Source: Trifolium pratense (Eukaryota > Streptophyta > Magnoliopsida > Fabales > Fabaceae). Taken from it: a DNA stretch of 64,000 nt. The notes under the pieces were generated by a model that saw only the letters and a list, made by a program, of their open reading frames with translations, searched no databases and was not told the origin of the DNA. Made by a program: the position numbers and the translations under genes. Positions 63,157 through 64,000 of this stretch are shown piece after piece. The number at the start of each line of letters is the position of its first letter. Position 1 is the first letter of the stretch. The stretch is taken from contig NC_060059.1 of NCBI RefSeq assembly GCF_020283565.1, positions 29,337,838 to 29,401,837 on the forward strand, in the 5' to 3' direction.

Positions 63157-63159
<3 letters not shown>

Positions 63160-63732
63160 TTTTCAATTTTGTGATGAATTTTGTGTTGAATATTTAAAGG
63201 GTGGTAAAGTGAAGACATGGGAAATTATGGATATTGGATAAAACTCAAGATGTGCTTTAGGTGCAGGTCCAAAAACTCTTCTCATGGTAAGAACCAAAAC
63301 AATAGTATAATGTTATGTTTCTACTACTAATTTGTTCCATCGATTTTGTTTGAGAATATATCATTTTTCTATAATTTTTAAAAAATAAATTACTTTTCAT
63401 ATAAAACTCAAAGTGAATTGCTTAATATATTAGCTTTCACTAATTTTCTTCTGCTCTTGTAGCTTCACCAAAATCAAACACCGAGTTAATCTAACGTTAG
63501 AATTGATAGGGGATTGAGAAGGAACAATGAATATAAGCATGATTTTAAGCTAAGGTTACAATATATGTTATGATCTTTAAAAATATGAACAAATGTGATT
63601 GATGCGATCGTATTTGCAGAGACAATTGTGATGACTTGAAAATTAGGGATTAGAGCATTTCATTTTCCTTTACTTTTCTCCCTTTTTTTTTTTGGTTTAA
63701 ACTTTTCTTCTTCTTAGATCGCCTGTATTTTA

Positions 63733-63864
63733 CTCTCTTCCGTCCTTAATATAAAAAAGAAATTTTATTTTTTAGATTTATTGAAAATCTAACTTAGGTA
63801 GTCCATATTATTGTCTACCTAAAAAGTAAAGTTTCTCTTATATTAAAGACCGGATTAAAGGGAG
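63733..63864. mobile_element. Stowaway MITE, TA target duplication
   Basis: CTCTCTTCCGTCCTTAATAT at the left and TATTAAAGACCGGATTAAAG plus GGAG at the right are inverted copies, flanked by TA (63731-63732 and 63865-63866). Length is 132 bp. Confidence 0.75.
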
Positions 63865-64000
63865 TATATGATAAAATGTTCTAAAAGTTGAAAAAAAATT
63901 GAAAATTAAGAGAGAAACATCTTTTTTAATTAAGAAAATTAATTATATTAAAAGAATAAAAAATTGGGAAATGCGAAAAATTACCAATATCTCTTTAAAT

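Noticed and set aside
63180..63290. Possible short exon before GTAAGAACC
   Set aside because: Single donor-like site with stops in the frame and no homology recognised.

Overview
The window looks like nuclear DNA of a flowering plant, most likely a papilionoid legume of the Medicago/Trifolium type. Its host genes are intron-rich and plant-specific (plastid ABC1 kinase, plant nitrobindin, F-box/DUF295, GATA factor, CC-NBS-LRR remnant). AT-rich intergenic DNA is packed with CACTA, hAT and Stowaway elements, TRIMs, LINEs, tRNA-derived SINEs and LTR retroelements. Species assignment is inference; no marker gene is present.

Layout. 1-1550: 5' part of an LTR retrotransposon (gag start, primer site, LTR) on the minus strand. 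1576-1834: foldback element. 2674-3302: broken NBS-LRR fragment followed by LTR debris. 3.96-13.1 kb: a mosaic of diverged local repeats with small palindromes, holding a copied piece of the ABC1 kinase gene. 14344-17373: nitrobindin gene (minus, 4 exons), with an intact TRIM and a LINE tail in intron 3. 19451-26702: 13-exon chloroplast ABC1K3-type kinase (minus). 27561-27813: hAT-type foldback with perfect 8-bp target duplication. 29347-30534: F-box/DUF295 gene (minus). 31.3-34.6 kb: LINE remnants, SINEs and a Stowaway MITE. 34922-35422: Bet v 1/START-like gene (minus). 37787-41140: GATA factor (minus) with a 5'UTR intron holding two related MITEs. 42371-44162: truncated gypsy-type element with one LTR.

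44831-54548: a complete, apparently intact CACTA transposon (9.7 kb, TSD AGA). It carries a 10-exon transposase joining TNP2-type and Transposase_24-type regions in one frame, plus a reverse-strand secreted-protein fragment that may be captured host sequence. 55084-about 56380: truncated CACTA end holding a TRIM, which holds a hAT element. 56800-62012: tandem LTR-internal-LTR-internal-LTR-internal-LTR array of a defective Ty1/copia element, period 1581 bp, within one 5-bp target duplication. Variants in the four LTRs are those expected from unequal recombination between the two outer LTRs. 62.0-64.0 kb: Stowaway MITEs and a long (AT)n tract, with no gene recognised.

The host genes do not form an operon-like unit. 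The nitrobindin and ABC1K genes lie in tandem on one strand, and their Arabidopsis counterparts (At1g79260, At1g79600) are also close together on chromosome 1, suggesting conserved microsynteny. The rest of the window is mainly a record of transposon insertion, nesting, fragment duplication and recombination.
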